Assembly: GCA_903853895.1 (NCBI GenBank)
Contig: CAINUX010000001.1
Coordinates: 1 to 63,300 of the forward strand
Length of the DNA: 63,300 nucleotides
Direction of reading: 5' to 3'
Source of the DNA: an uncultured beta proteobacterium
GTDB lineage: Bacteria; Pseudomonadota; Gammaproteobacteria; Burkholderiales; Burkholderiaceae_C
Part shown: piece after piece, positions 32,771 through 40,410 of the stretch
How the letters are laid out: each line of letters begins with the position of its first letter
Position numbering within the stretch: position 1 is the stretch's first letter
The notes under the pieces: generated by a model
What the model saw: the letters and a program-made list of their open reading frames with translations, nothing else
Database searches by the model: none
Told to the model about the DNA's origin: nothing
Position numbers and translations under genes: made by a program

Positions 32771-32980
32771 GCTTTCCATTCTTGAGTTGCTTCTTCCGAG
32801 AGGATCGCTCAGCGTTTTACTCACGTTGCGGCCTGCACTCTCTCGTTGCCACCAGAGTGTTGTTCGCAGCAGCGCTGTTTGGCCTCGGGGCTGTTCGCCG
32901 GCATGCGACAGCTGGGGCTACTGGGAATCTGTTGTCGAATGCAAGAAGGCCTGTAGACCTTACCGGTATTGCGTGAGACG

Positions 32981-35668
32981 CTACTGAATCAATAGCGTTT
33001 GGCGCAACGGCAGTACCACCGTGAAGGTCGTGCCCTGGCCCAGTTCGGATGCGACGGAGATGCGCCCGCCATGCAGTTCGACGGCGCGTTGCACGATAGA
33101 CAGGCCGAGCCCGGTACCCGAGATCTTGCCGCTGTTGCTGGCCCGGAAAAAGGTTTCGAACAGACGGGGGATATCCTGCTGCGGCAGACCAATACCGCTG
33201 TCCACCACCTGAAACTCGACTTCTTGCGTGCGGACAGTGGCTTCAAAGCGCACCAAACCGCCTTCGGGTGAGTACTTGATGGCGTTGGACAGCAGATTGC
33301 CAAAGATGTGTCGAAACCAACGTTCGTCAATGTCCGCCAGACACAGCGCATCTGCGATGCGCATTGCAATGGGGTGCGCTGCTGACGCAGACTGATCGGC
33401 AAAGCCACGTTGGACCTCCTCGACAATCGATTCGCACAACGGCCCGAGTGCGTGTGCCGATGGCTTGAACTGCGAGACACCGGCCTCGGTCACGCCAATC
33501 AGCAGTACGTCCTCCAGCATGTTTTTCATGCGGTGCACGGCATCGCTGATGAACGCGAAGCAGCTCTCGCGCTCCTCATCGGCCATGCGCGGGCCGTAGA
33601 GCTTCAGCAAATCCGAGGAAGAAAGGACAGTGGCCAGCGGCGTGCGGAACTCGTGCGACGCCATGGACACAAAGCGCGACTTGAGGTCTGCCAGCTCGCG
33701 TTGCCGGGCCAATGATTCCGCAATTTCCAGCCCTGCCTGGACGCGCTGCGTAATGTCGCGAACGAAAAAACTGCATTCGAACTGGCCGCGCACACGCATG
33801 GACGTGACCGATAGCTCGATGGGGAATTCAGTGCCATCCCGCCGGGTCGCCATAGTCTCCATGCGGGGCGTATTCTTCTGAGCCATTTGCTGGCGCGCGA
33901 TCGTGGCGCCCACTTCGTCACGGAACCGTGCCGGGAACAGCATCGCAAAGATGTCTTTGCCCAAGGCCTCGTCCAGCGTCCAACCAAAGCTGAGGACGGC
34001 CTGATGGTTCCAGTTGTGGATGCGCCCCTGGCTGTCGGTCAGCACGATGGCATCTTGTGCGTTTTCCAGCACGGCGTGGTAGGCCTCGTTGGCCTGCTCC
34101 AGCAGATCGGCGCGCTCGGCATGGGCTTCGGCCAGTTGCCGCTGGTGCAGTTCTTCAGCACGTGCCCGCTGCGTCTCGTGGGTGATCTGCATGGCGACCG
34201 CGCGGTTGCTGGCTTCCCGGCTGTGGGTCACTTCCCGGGCGGCAATGGCTTGTTTTGCCAACTCGAAGGCCCGTGCGGTGTCACCCACATTGGCGTGGGC
34301 CTGTGCCACCACTTCCAGCAGATCACCGGGGACGGTGTAGTCCTCCATCGTTGCGGCCGCTTCCAGTGCTTGTTGCAGATAGTGCAGTGGCGCGTTTGCG
34401 GCGCACATGCCGGGTGGAGGGGGCAGCGAGTACCGCGCGTGGATGTCGGCCAGGACCCGCAAGGCGTCGATCTGGTGAATGGCGTCCGACCGCGCCGCCG
34501 CCAACGCGGCGTGTGCCTTGGCCAGCGCGGCTTGCGGTTGCTCCAATTCCAATAGTGCCTTTGCTTGACCGCGCAAGGCGTTGCACAGCATATCCGCTGC
34601 CCCGAGCGCGTTCGCGCGCTGCGCCAGTAATTGAAAGCTCGCCAGTGCGTCGGTGTATTGGTGACAGCTCAGATCCACATCCGCCAGATAGCGCAGCGCA
34701 ACTGCATAGTTACGGGAGGCCGCCTGTTGCGCCATCAGCGCCATCGCCTCGCGCAGCAGCGTACGGGCGGCGTCAAAGCGCTGCAACTCGCGCAAGGTCC
34801 CGGCGGTTTGCAGCAGTGCGACGCCCATGGCGCCCGGCCAGCCGTGGGGTCGGGCCAAATCCAGCCCGCGCTGCATCCAGTCGAGTGCGGCGTGGTGGTC
34901 GTTGAGATTGTTGAATCCAACACCGAGGTTGGTGGCGGCGACGACCGCCCGCCGGATTTGCCCCGTGGCCAGCGCCTGCGCGTAGGTGATGCCGTAGTGC
35001 TGGATGGATTCGACGTGTTTGCTGCTCTGTCCGGCAGCAGCGGCAAAAAAACCATTTACCCAGGAGGCCGCCGCCGGGTGCATATCGGCGGTTCCACCCG
35101 CAAACCGCGCGGCCCATTTCTTTTGGGCGGCGCCAACATCTTGGTACACCGCCCGGAAGGCGAGCGCAGCGTGGGCCACCGTAACCCGCACGGGGTCGTG
35201 GCTCTGGGCTGCGGCTGCGGCGGCCTCCAGTTCGGCATCCTGGCGCACGGCATCGCCTTGCCCGCTCGCAATGAGGTACTGCAACCAGTGCACGTCGGCA
35301 CTGCCGATGGCATCACGGCATGCAGCAAAGTCAAGCAAGGCCCTCGCACCCAGGATGGCACTTGCGTCCAGCTCGCCAGACAGGAACTTCGCCTCGCCGC
35401 GAATCAACATCAGCCGTGCCTGGAAGCGGCGCCGCGTGGTTTCGTCGGCCAAGCGGGTGGGCACGCAGGAGTCAGTGTCCAGGCTCGTTTGTGCTTCATC
35501 CGCCAGTGCCAGCGCGCGCTGGGTATCGCGCTGGCGCATCTGCCAGGCCAGTGCAATCATTGCGGGCAGGCGCTCGGGCCACTTCGCCGCAGCAAGGGAT
35601 GCTTCCAGCAGCGCGACCGCATCGTCAGTGGCAAAGAATTCCAGGATGGGGAGTTGGGGATCCGACAT
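32981..35668 (-). CDS. soluble sensor histidine kinase: TPR-like region, PAS, HisKA, HATPase
   Basis: 895 residues from ATG 35668 (MSDPQLPILEFF). There is no membrane segment. Residues about 1-480 are Ala/Leu-rich helical pairs resembling tetratricopeptide repeats (ALDWMQRGLDLARPHG; LREAMALMAQQAASRNYAVALRYLADV). A coiled coil (HQRQLAEAHAERADLLEQ) leads to a PAS domain (NAQDAIVLTDSQGRIHNWNHQAVLSFGWTLDEALG), the phosphorylation helix MASHEFRTPLATVLSS, and an ATPase with NLLSNAIKYSPEGG, DSGIGLP and GTGLGLSIVQ. It is divergent from the sigma54 activator gene at 35938, the likely cognate regulator. The architecture differs from the membrane-bound GlrK/PrsK kinases, so the signal is probably cytoplasmic. 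Confidence 0.9.
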   Translation of the reverse strand: MSDPQLPILEFFATDDAVALLEASLAAAKWPERLPAMIALAWQMRQRDTQRALALADEAQTSLDTDSCVPTRLADETTRRRFQARLMLIRGEAKFLSGELDASAILGARALLDFAACRDAIGSADVHWLQYLIASGQGDAVRQDAELEAAAAAAQSHDPVRVTVAHAALAFRAVYQDVGAAQKKWAARFAGGTADMHPAAASWVNGFFAAAAGQSSKHVESIQHYGITYAQALATGQIRRAVVAATNLGVGFNNLNDHHAALDWMQRGLDLARPHGWPGAMGVALLQTAGTLRELQRFDAARTLLREAMALMAQQAASRNYAVALRYLADVDLSCHQYTDALASFQLLAQRANALGAADMLCNALRGQAKALLELEQPQAALAKAHAALAAARSDAIHQIDALRVLADIHARYSLPPPPGMCAANAPLHYLQQALEAAATMEDYTVPGDLLEVVAQAHANVGDTARAFELAKQAIAAREVTHSREASNRAVAMQITHETQRARAEELHQRQLAEAHAERADLLEQANEAYHAVLENAQDAIVLTDSQGRIHNWNHQAVLSFGWTLDEALGKDIFAMLFPARFRDEVGATIARQQMAQKNTPRMETMATRRDGTEFPIELSVTSMRVRGQFECSFFVRDITQRVQAGLEIAESLARQRELADLKSRFVSMASHEFRTPLATVLSSSDLLKLYGPRMADEERESCFAFISDAVHRMKNMLEDVLLIGVTEAGVSQFKPSAHALGPLCESIVEEVQRGFADQSASAAHPIAMRIADALCLADIDERWFRHIFGNLLSNAIKYSPEGGLVRFEATVRTQEVEFQVVDSGIGLPQQDIPRLFETFFRASNSGKISGTGLGLSIVQRAVELHGGRISVASELGQGTTFTVVLPLRQTLLIQ

Positions 35669-35762
35669 GGTGAACCATGGTACCAAGACGCAGTATCCTC
35701 CCGGCAAAAGTGCCAAACGGCGCCCGGAGGTGCCATTTTGGCAAAAGAGCATTTGCTAAATC

Positions 35763-35811
35763 GGGCTATAGCCCTCGTGTAGTATACGGATATTGCTCCT
35801 AAATCAGGAGC
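35763..35811 (-). repeat. interspersed repeat, copy G
   Basis: On the minus strand GCTCCTGATTTAGGAGC starts at 35811 and CGAGGGCTATAGCCC at 35777, the 34-nt register. Both arms have diverged from the consensus but kept complementarity (GCTCCT with AGGAGC; GGGCTATAGCCC is a perfect palindrome), which suggests selection on the folded form. A further palindrome, TGCCAAAATGGCA (35731-35743), follows at a different offset than in copies A and I. It lies in the gap between the kinase and regulator genes. Confidence 0.8.
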
Positions 35812-35937
35812 AATCTTCGCGTCTTACAGATCAAGCGTTGATTCAAACCGCGTCAAAGACGCTATGCTGCACACAGTTTCCCCATCCGCAGAGCATCTAC
35901 CCGACACGTGGATGCCTGCTCAATTTGACTGCTATAT

Positions 35938-37284
35938 ATGGCACGTATCCTGATCGTAGACGATGACCCTGCATTGCTGCGACTGCTTTCGCTGCGGCTG
36001 CACTACGAAGGGCATACCACCATAGAAGCAGACAGTGGGACGACGGCCCTGGCAAAGCTTGATCTTGAACTGCCGAACATCATGATCACCGACCTGCGCA
36101 TGCCGGGTATGGACGGGCTGCAGTTGTTCGAAGCCGTGCACCGGCGTTTCCCTTTGCTTCCGGTTTTGATGCTGACCGCCAACGGCACCATCCCTGACGC
36201 AGTGCATGCGATGCAGCGCGGCGTCTTTGGCTACATCACCAAGCCCTTTGAAGGCGTGGACCTGATGCGCGAAGTGGACCGGGCCCTCGAAGTCTCGTCG
36301 GCGCTGGGCGCTGATATGCCTGGGGACGACGCCGGTGAATCCTGGCGGGAAGCCATCATCACGCGCAGTCCGCGGATGGAGAAATTGCTGTCCGAAGCGC
36401 GGTTGATTTCGCAAAGCGATGCCTCCGTGTTGATCCACGGCGAAAGTGGTACCGGCAAAGAACTGCTGGCGCGCGCACTGCATGCCTCCAGTGCACGCGC
36501 CAACGCGGCACTGGTAGCGGTGAACTGCGGGGCCATTCCCGAAAACCTGGTTGAGTCTGAATTGTTTGGCCACACCAAGGGCTCGTTCACCGGCGCCGTG
36601 CGTGACAGCGTGGGGCTGTTCACCACTGCGCACCGGGGCACCATCTTTCTGGATGAGATTGCGGATTTACCGCTGGCCATGCAGGTCAAGCTGCTGCGGG
36701 TCTTGCAGGAGCGGGAAGTGCGCCCCGTGGGTGCTGCCAAACCGCACAAAGTCGATGTGCGGGTTATTTCGGCGTCCAACCGCAAGCTCGAAGATGAAGT
36801 CGCCGCAGGCCGGTTCCGGGAAGATCTTTTCTACCGACTCAATGTGGTGGGGCTGACGCTGCCGCCGCTCTCCGAACGGCGCGAAGACATTGCGCTTCTG
36901 GCCAACCATTTCATGCGCAGCCTGTCGCAGCGGTACGCCAAACCGCTGACCGCCTTTGCTCCGGGGGGGCTTGAACTGCTAGCCACGGCATCCTGGCCCG
37001 GCAATGTGCGCCAGTTGCAGAACGTGGTGGAGAAATGCGTCGTGCTATGCACCGGACCGCTGATACCGGCATCCCTGGTGCAAAGCGCGCTGAGCACCCG
37101 GGGCACTGAAATGCTGGCGCTGGACGATGCCCGCAAGGAGTTTGAACGCGACTACCTGACGCAACTGCTCAAGATCACCAATGGCAATGTTGCGCAGGCC
37201 GCCAAGCTAGCGAAACGCAACCGGACCGACTTCTACGCCTTGCTGGCCCGGCACCAGTTGGAGTCTGCCAGCTTCAAAAGCTGA
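35938..37284 (+). CDS. glrR: GlrR-type sigma54-dependent response regulator
   Basis: 448 residues: receiver domain (acidic pair D8-D9, phospho-acceptor D52, T80, K102); AAA+ domain with Walker A GESGTGKE (168-175), the sigma54-contact loop GSFTGA (215-220; consensus GAFTGA), Walker B GTIFLDEIADLP and RPVGAAKPHKVDVRVI; and a Fis-type helix-turn-helix (about 400-445) ending AKLAKRNRTDFYALLARHQL, which resembles the end of E. coli GlrR (YfhA). It should activate sigma54 promoters when phosphorylated, probably by the divergent kinase. GlrR sites in E. coli are TGTC-N10-GACA, and three such palindromes lie within 6 kb at 31488, 37329 and 38291, each before a sigma54-like promoter. No site was seen before its own gene. 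Confidence 0.9.
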   Translation: MARILIVDDDPALLRLLSLRLHYEGHTTIEADSGTTALAKLDLELPNIMITDLRMPGMDGLQLFEAVHRRFPLLPVLMLTANGTIPDAVHAMQRGVFGYITKPFEGVDLMREVDRALEVSSALGADMPGDDAGESWREAIITRSPRMEKLLSEARLISQSDASVLIHGESGTGKELLARALHASSARANAALVAVNCGAIPENLVESELFGHTKGSFTGAVRDSVGLFTTAHRGTIFLDEIADLPLAMQVKLLRVLQEREVRPVGAAKPHKVDVRVISASNRKLEDEVAAGRFREDLFYRLNVVGLTLPPLSERREDIALLANHFMRSLSQRYAKPLTAFAPGGLELLATASWPGNVRQLQNVVEKCVVLCTGPLIPASLVQSALSTRGTEMLALDDARKEFERDYLTQLLKITNGNVAQAAKLAKRNRTDFYALLARHQLESASFKS

Positions 37285-37328
37285 GGCCCTTGGCCCGATA
37301 GTGCGCCACATCCCGTCAGCGCGTCACC

Positions 37329-37346
37329 TGTCTGTGATCGCAGACA
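37329..37346. promoter_or_regulatory. GlrR-like box 2 (TGTC-N10-GACA)
   Basis: TGTCTGTGATCGCAGACA, a nearly perfect palindrome, lies 53 bp upstream of the -24 element at 37399. Its reverse complement equals box 1a except for one base. Confidence 0.78.
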
Positions 37347-37374
37347 TCCTTGCCACCCGGTCGGCATCTGCCCT

Positions 37375-37413
37375 GTTGATTTCATTGGGTTTTCCTGTTG
37401 GCACGCTTCTTGG
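37375..37413 (+). promoter_or_regulatory. sigma54-like promoter 2 (globin gene)
   Basis: GTTGATTTCATTG (37375-37387) and TGGCACGCTTCTTGG (37399-37413) repeat the arrangement at 31597-31634. The globin ATG follows 69 bp after the -12 element, so a leader of about 57 nt is expected. Confidence 0.68.
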
Positions 37414-37481
37414 ATAGATAGCGGGTCGGCGCCGCAACGCGCAGTCCACAACCCAAACGATCCAACCCTGAAAGAATCTCC

Positions 37482-37910
37482 ATGAATTCCGAACAAGTCT
37501 CCCTGGTCCAAACCTCCTTTGAGGACGTCCGCCCCATCGCCGTTGTTGCCTCAGAACTCTTCTACACCCGTCTCTTCGTACTGGACACCAGCCTGCGTCC
37601 GCTGTTCAAGGGCAACATGGCCGACCAAGGCCGCATGCTGATGTCCATGCTGAGCTCGGCCGTCGGCGGCCTTACGCGCCTGGACACGCTGGCACCCGTG
37701 CTGCGCAATCTGGGTGCGCGCCACGTAGCCTACGGCGTGCGTGATGAACACTATGAAACCGTGGGCAGTGCGCTGCTATGGACGCTGGAACAAGGCTTGG
37801 GCGACAAATTTACCCCTGCCGTCCGCGAGGCCTGGACACTGGCCTACGGCCTGCTGTCCGGCACCATGCAAGCGGGTGCACGCGAGGCCAGCCAAGTAGT
37901 TCCGGTTTAA
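37482..37910 (+). CDS. single-domain globin
   Basis: 142 residues matching the flavohemoglobin-type globin domain without a reductase: FYTRLFVLDTSLRPLFKGNMADQGRMLMSML (helices B-E), then LGARHVAYGVRDEHYETVGSALLWTLEQGLG with the proximal heme His in ARHVAYGV, and AWTLAYGLLSGTMQAGA (helix H). Such Vitreoscilla-type globins bind O2 or NO. It is 69 bp downstream of a sigma54-like promoter with a GlrR-like box, next to the sigma54 activator gene, so induction by the neighbouring two-component system is proposed. The window also carries two O2-binding hemerythrins and a nitrite reductase, in keeping with a low-oxygen lifestyle. Confidence 0.9.
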   Translation: MNSEQVSLVQTSFEDVRPIAVVASELFYTRLFVLDTSLRPLFKGNMADQGRMLMSMLSSAVGGLTRLDTLAPVLRNLGARHVAYGVRDEHYETVGSALLWTLEQGLGDKFTPAVREAWTLAYGLLSGTMQAGAREASQVVPV

Positions 37911-37971
37911 TGCCACTGCCAGCGTTGCCCTGTAATACTGGTTCTTCCATCCATCACACGGAGCCCCGACC

Positions 37972-38259
37972 ATGCCCACCACATCACGAATGCTTTCCTG
38001 GATTTTGCTGTCCACCATCTTGGCAACCGGCTCGGCAGGCGCGGCCGACTCCGCATCCGTCGGCGAAAAAGACCCGTTGCGCGCCAGCCTGCTGGAGAGC
38101 AAGGAAAAAGGCAAAGGCGTCACGATCTACGCCAGTGGCACCACCATCTCCATGGTGGTGACGACAGTGGACGAGCGCTACGCCGTCGGGCGCAACCAGC
38201 AGGCCACACGCATTGTGGTCCGCCTGGATCGCATAGACGGCGTTTCCGCTGCGTTCTAA
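37972..38259 (+). CDS. small exported protein (95 aa), unrecognised
   Basis: A signal peptide (about residues 1-24, MLSWILLSTILATGSAGA, cleavage before Ala-Asp) precedes 70 mature residues: a polar helix (DPLRASLLESKEKGKG) then beta-rich TIYASGTTISMVVTTVDERYAVGRNQQATRIVVRLDRIDG. It has no Cys and no known motif that I recognise. GGAG lies 8 bases before ATG 37972. It follows the globin gene by 61 bp with no terminator seen between, so it is probably co-transcribed from promoter 2. Confidence 0.8.
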   Translation: MPTTSRMLSWILLSTILATGSAGAADSASVGEKDPLRASLLESKEKGKGVTIYASGTTISMVVTTVDERYAVGRNQQATRIVVRLDRIDGVSAAF

Positions 38260-38290
38260 GAGTATGAGGGCTGCCGCCATTTTTTCTTGC

Positions 38291-38308
38291 TGTCTGCTTT
38301 CGCGGACA
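38291..38308. promoter_or_regulatory. GlrR-like box 3a (TGTC-N10-GACA)
   Basis: TGTCTGCTTTCGCGGACA matches TGTC-N10-GACA exactly and box 1a at 14 of 18 positions. It lies 119 bp upstream of the -24 element at 38427, just after the stop of the small exported protein gene. Confidence 0.7.
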
Positions 38309-38357
38309 GCGGTACACACCCGTTTTCCTTGGCGGTGTGCCACGTCACGCAGATTTC

Positions 38358-38375
38358 CGTCGGGAAAGACAGACA
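38358..38375. promoter_or_regulatory. GlrR-like box 3b (one mismatch)
   Basis: CGTCGGGAAAGACAGACA matches TGTC-N10-GACA except the first base and starts 67 bp after box 3a, close to the 65-bp spacing in control region 1. Confidence 0.45.
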
Positions 38376-38402
38376 GTCGACTCGACGTGGTTAACGTAAG
38401 TC

Positions 38403-38441
38403 GTTGATTTTATTGATCAATCCACTTGGCATGAATCTTGG
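38403..38441 (+). promoter_or_regulatory. sigma54-like promoter 3 (leader peptide / diguanylate cyclase)
   Basis: GTTGATTTTATTG (38403-38415) and TGGCATGAATCTTGG (38427-38441) repeat the arrangement of promoters 1 and 2. The leader ORF begins at 38488, 47 bp downstream. Confidence 0.65.
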
Positions 38442-38487
38442 ATATCAAAGTGCCTGACCGCCCTTTCATCCTTTCTCCAAAGCCAAT

Positions 38488-38586
38488 ATGAAAACCACTT
38501 CCTCCCGCACCATTGGCAGCGTTGCCACCACCTTGGGCGCGTCCGCCCTCATGACCGCTGACTCACTGGTCGGCGCAAGGGAGTAA
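38488..38586 (+). CDS. possible leader peptide (32 aa) before the diguanylate cyclase
   Basis: ATG 38488 opens 32 codons (MKTTSSRTIGSVATTLGASALM...), ending TAA 38584-38586, four bases before the GTG of the cyclase gene. The GGAG ribosome site for the cyclase lies inside the last codons of this ORF, which implies translational coupling. It is Thr/Ser/Ala-rich with a weakly hydrophobic middle and belongs to no family I know. It may be a true small protein, a coupling leader, or the remnant of the cyclase's lost N-terminal sensor. Confidence 0.4.
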   Translation: MKTTSSRTIGSVATTLGASALMTADSLVGARE

Positions 38587-38589
38587 GTT

Positions 38590-39324
38590 GTGCTGGAAGT
38601 GACAACGGCTCGAGCCCGACACAACTTGCACCCACGCTCCATTTCTGCGTGGTTGAGTGCACAGCGCCTGGAGAGCCTGGTGGCGCAACGCACCTATGAG
38701 CTGGAGCAGGTCATCGAACAACTCCGAGCCAGACAGGCTGAACTGGAAGCACTGGCTAACCACGACAGCCTGACCGGCTTGGCCACTCGCAGACGACTGA
38801 AGGACCGTTTCCAGTGTGCTGTGGCGCGGGCGAAGCGCGACAGCGCGTCATTTGCGGTATTGGTGATTGACCTGGACGGTTTCAAGCGCATCAACGATAC
38901 CCATGGGCATGCCGCTGGAGACGCCGTGCTGGTCGAAGTGGCACGGCGGCTCACCGCCGCGCTGCGTACCACCGACACAGCTGCGCGTTTGGGGGGAGAC
39001 GAATTCGTCTTGATCGTCGAATGCCCGAACGGCCCTTTCGCGTCGGATCCTGTATGCAAAAAAGTCAAAGCCGCGGTCAGCGAATCCATAACGCTCGACA
39101 ATGGCGTGGTCGTATCGGTGGGCGCAAGTGTCGGGCAGGCTGTCTATCCACACGATGGCATCGAACTGGAACAGACACTGCGCGCCGCAGACCAGTCCAT
39201 GTATGCCAACAAAGCTGCGTCGCACGCTGCCCCCTCCCCAACGGCGCGCATTGACCTGCGCACCAATTCCCATTGCCCGTCGCGTGGTGCTTTACATTGG
39301 AATGACAGTGTCTCGTGCGCGTGA
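38590..39324 (+). CDS. diguanylate cyclase (GGDEF), short soluble form
   Basis: 244 residues from GTG 38590 (GGAG 7 bases upstream). A coiled coil (RLESLVAQRTYELEQVIEQLRARQAELEALA, about 30-60) of the sort that links sensor domains to GGDEF is followed by the cyclase domain with HDSLTGLATRRRL, VLVIDLDGFKRINDTHGHAAGD and ARLGGDEFVLIVE. An intact active site and an inhibitory RxxD (Arg-Thr-Thr-Asp, five residues before GGDEF) are present, so c-di-GMP synthesis with product feedback is expected. No sensor domain precedes the coiled coil, unlike most relatives. Residues after about 205 (HAAPSPTARIDLRTNSHCP) are unconserved. It is downstream of sigma54-like promoter 3. Confidence 0.88.
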   Translation: MLEVTTARARHNLHPRSISAWLSAQRLESLVAQRTYELEQVIEQLRARQAELEALANHDSLTGLATRRRLKDRFQCAVARAKRDSASFAVLVIDLDGFKRINDTHGHAAGDAVLVEVARRLTAALRTTDTAARLGGDEFVLIVECPNGPFASDPVCKKVKAAVSESITLDNGVVVSVGASVGQAVYPHDGIELEQTLRAADQSMYANKAASHAAPSPTARIDLRTNSHCPSRGALHWNDSVSCA

Positions 39325-39365
39325 CAAGATGCGCAACCGTGGGCGTCTGCGCCAAGTAGCGTTTT

Positions 39366-40400
39366 CTAACGGTCGCCGTACGCTTCAAACGGATACCGCA
39401 CTCCCAGTTTGGCACGGATGGCATCCATCCACGTGAGGGTGGCCAGCGTCTCGCTATGGGGCATGCGTGGACTCTCAAAACGCCCTTCGCGAATACAGCA
39501 CATGGCTTCGACGATTTCATACTCAAAGCCATTGGCGGCAAAGGGACGATTCACGTGCTGGTCTGCCTCACCTAGACGTTTGAGCACGACATCCTGCGCC
39601 TCCCAGAAATTGGCCGCCACCTGAATACACCCGCGTTCACCAAGGATCTGCAGGCTGTTGTCGGCCACAGCATCCAGCGCGCAAACCCATTGGCTGACGA
39701 CACCACCGGCAAACGCCAGCGTCGCACTGACCCGCTGGTCGACGCCGGTCGGTGCCAAAACGCCCTGCACCTCCGCGTGCAACAAAGGCGGGCATTCGCC
39801 CTGCGCCACCTGCAACACCCAGCGCGACAGGCTGATGTTGTAGATACCAATATCCAGCAACGCACCGCCGGCCAGTTCCGGTGCGAACAAACGGCTCTGC
39901 GGATCAAAGATCGCAGGAAAACAGAACGTGGATTGGATGGACCGCACACGGCCAATGGCGCCCTCCACCAACCACCGCCCGACTTGGTCGTAGGCGGGCA
40001 AAAAGCGTGACCACAAGGCCTCCATCAAAAAGACCCCGCGGGTGCGCGACAGGTCGACCAAGGGCTGTGCAATGGCCAAGCTGGGCACCAGCGGCTTTTC
40101 GCACAACACCGGCTTGCCGGCGGCCAGGCACTGGGCTATCGCAGTGGCGTGAAAGGCATGGGGCGTGGCGATGTAGACGCCGTCCACCTGCGGGTCGTCC
40201 AGCACCGCCTGCAGTGATTCACAGGCGCGAATCGGCGCGCAGCCGTCCTGGCTCCAGCGTTGGGCAAACGCCTGGGCCCGCTCCCGATCACGCCCTGCCA
40301 CCCACACCAGTTGGGCGTCGGGCAGGTGCCGGACTGCCTCGGCAAACCGGTTGGCAATGTTGCCCGGGCCGACCAGCGCCCATGAAAACGGCGCGGCCAT
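39366..40400 (-). CDS. Gfo/Idh/MocA-family oxidoreductase
   Basis: 344 residues. The Rossmann domain starts WALVGPGNIANRFAEAV (a G-x-G-x-x-A type nucleotide loop), DGVYIATPHAFHATAI follows, and AGKPVLCEKPLVPS holds the conserved Glu-Lys-Pro with the catalytic Lys. The C-terminal alpha/beta substrate domain includes GGALLDIGIYNISLSRWVL with the usual Asp and Tyr. It is an NAD(P)-dependent dehydrogenase of unknown substrate; the closest described relatives act on trans-dihydrodiols or sugars. It ends downstream of ychF on the same strand (10-bp gap), so it may be a passenger on the ychF transcript. Confidence 0.9.
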   Translation of the reverse strand: MAAPFSWALVGPGNIANRFAEAVRHLPDAQLVWVAGRDRERAQAFAQRWSQDGCAPIRACESLQAVLDDPQVDGVYIATPHAFHATAIAQCLAAGKPVLCEKPLVPSLAIAQPLVDLSRTRGVFLMEALWSRFLPAYDQVGRWLVEGAIGRVRSIQSTFCFPAIFDPQSRLFAPELAGGALLDIGIYNISLSRWVLQVAQGECPPLLHAEVQGVLAPTGVDQRVSATLAFAGGVVSQWVCALDAVADNSLQILGERGCIQVAANFWEAQDVVLKRLGEADQHVNRPFAANGFEYEIVEAMCCIREGRFESPRMPHSETLATLTWMDAIRAKLGVRYPFEAYGDR

Positions 40401-40410
40401 TACCGGGGCA

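Noticed and set aside
38265..38280. TGAGGGCTGCCGCC as a tenth repeat copy
   Set aside because: Only the right half matches; the sequence 34 bases upstream is coding and has no GCTA/TAGC arm.
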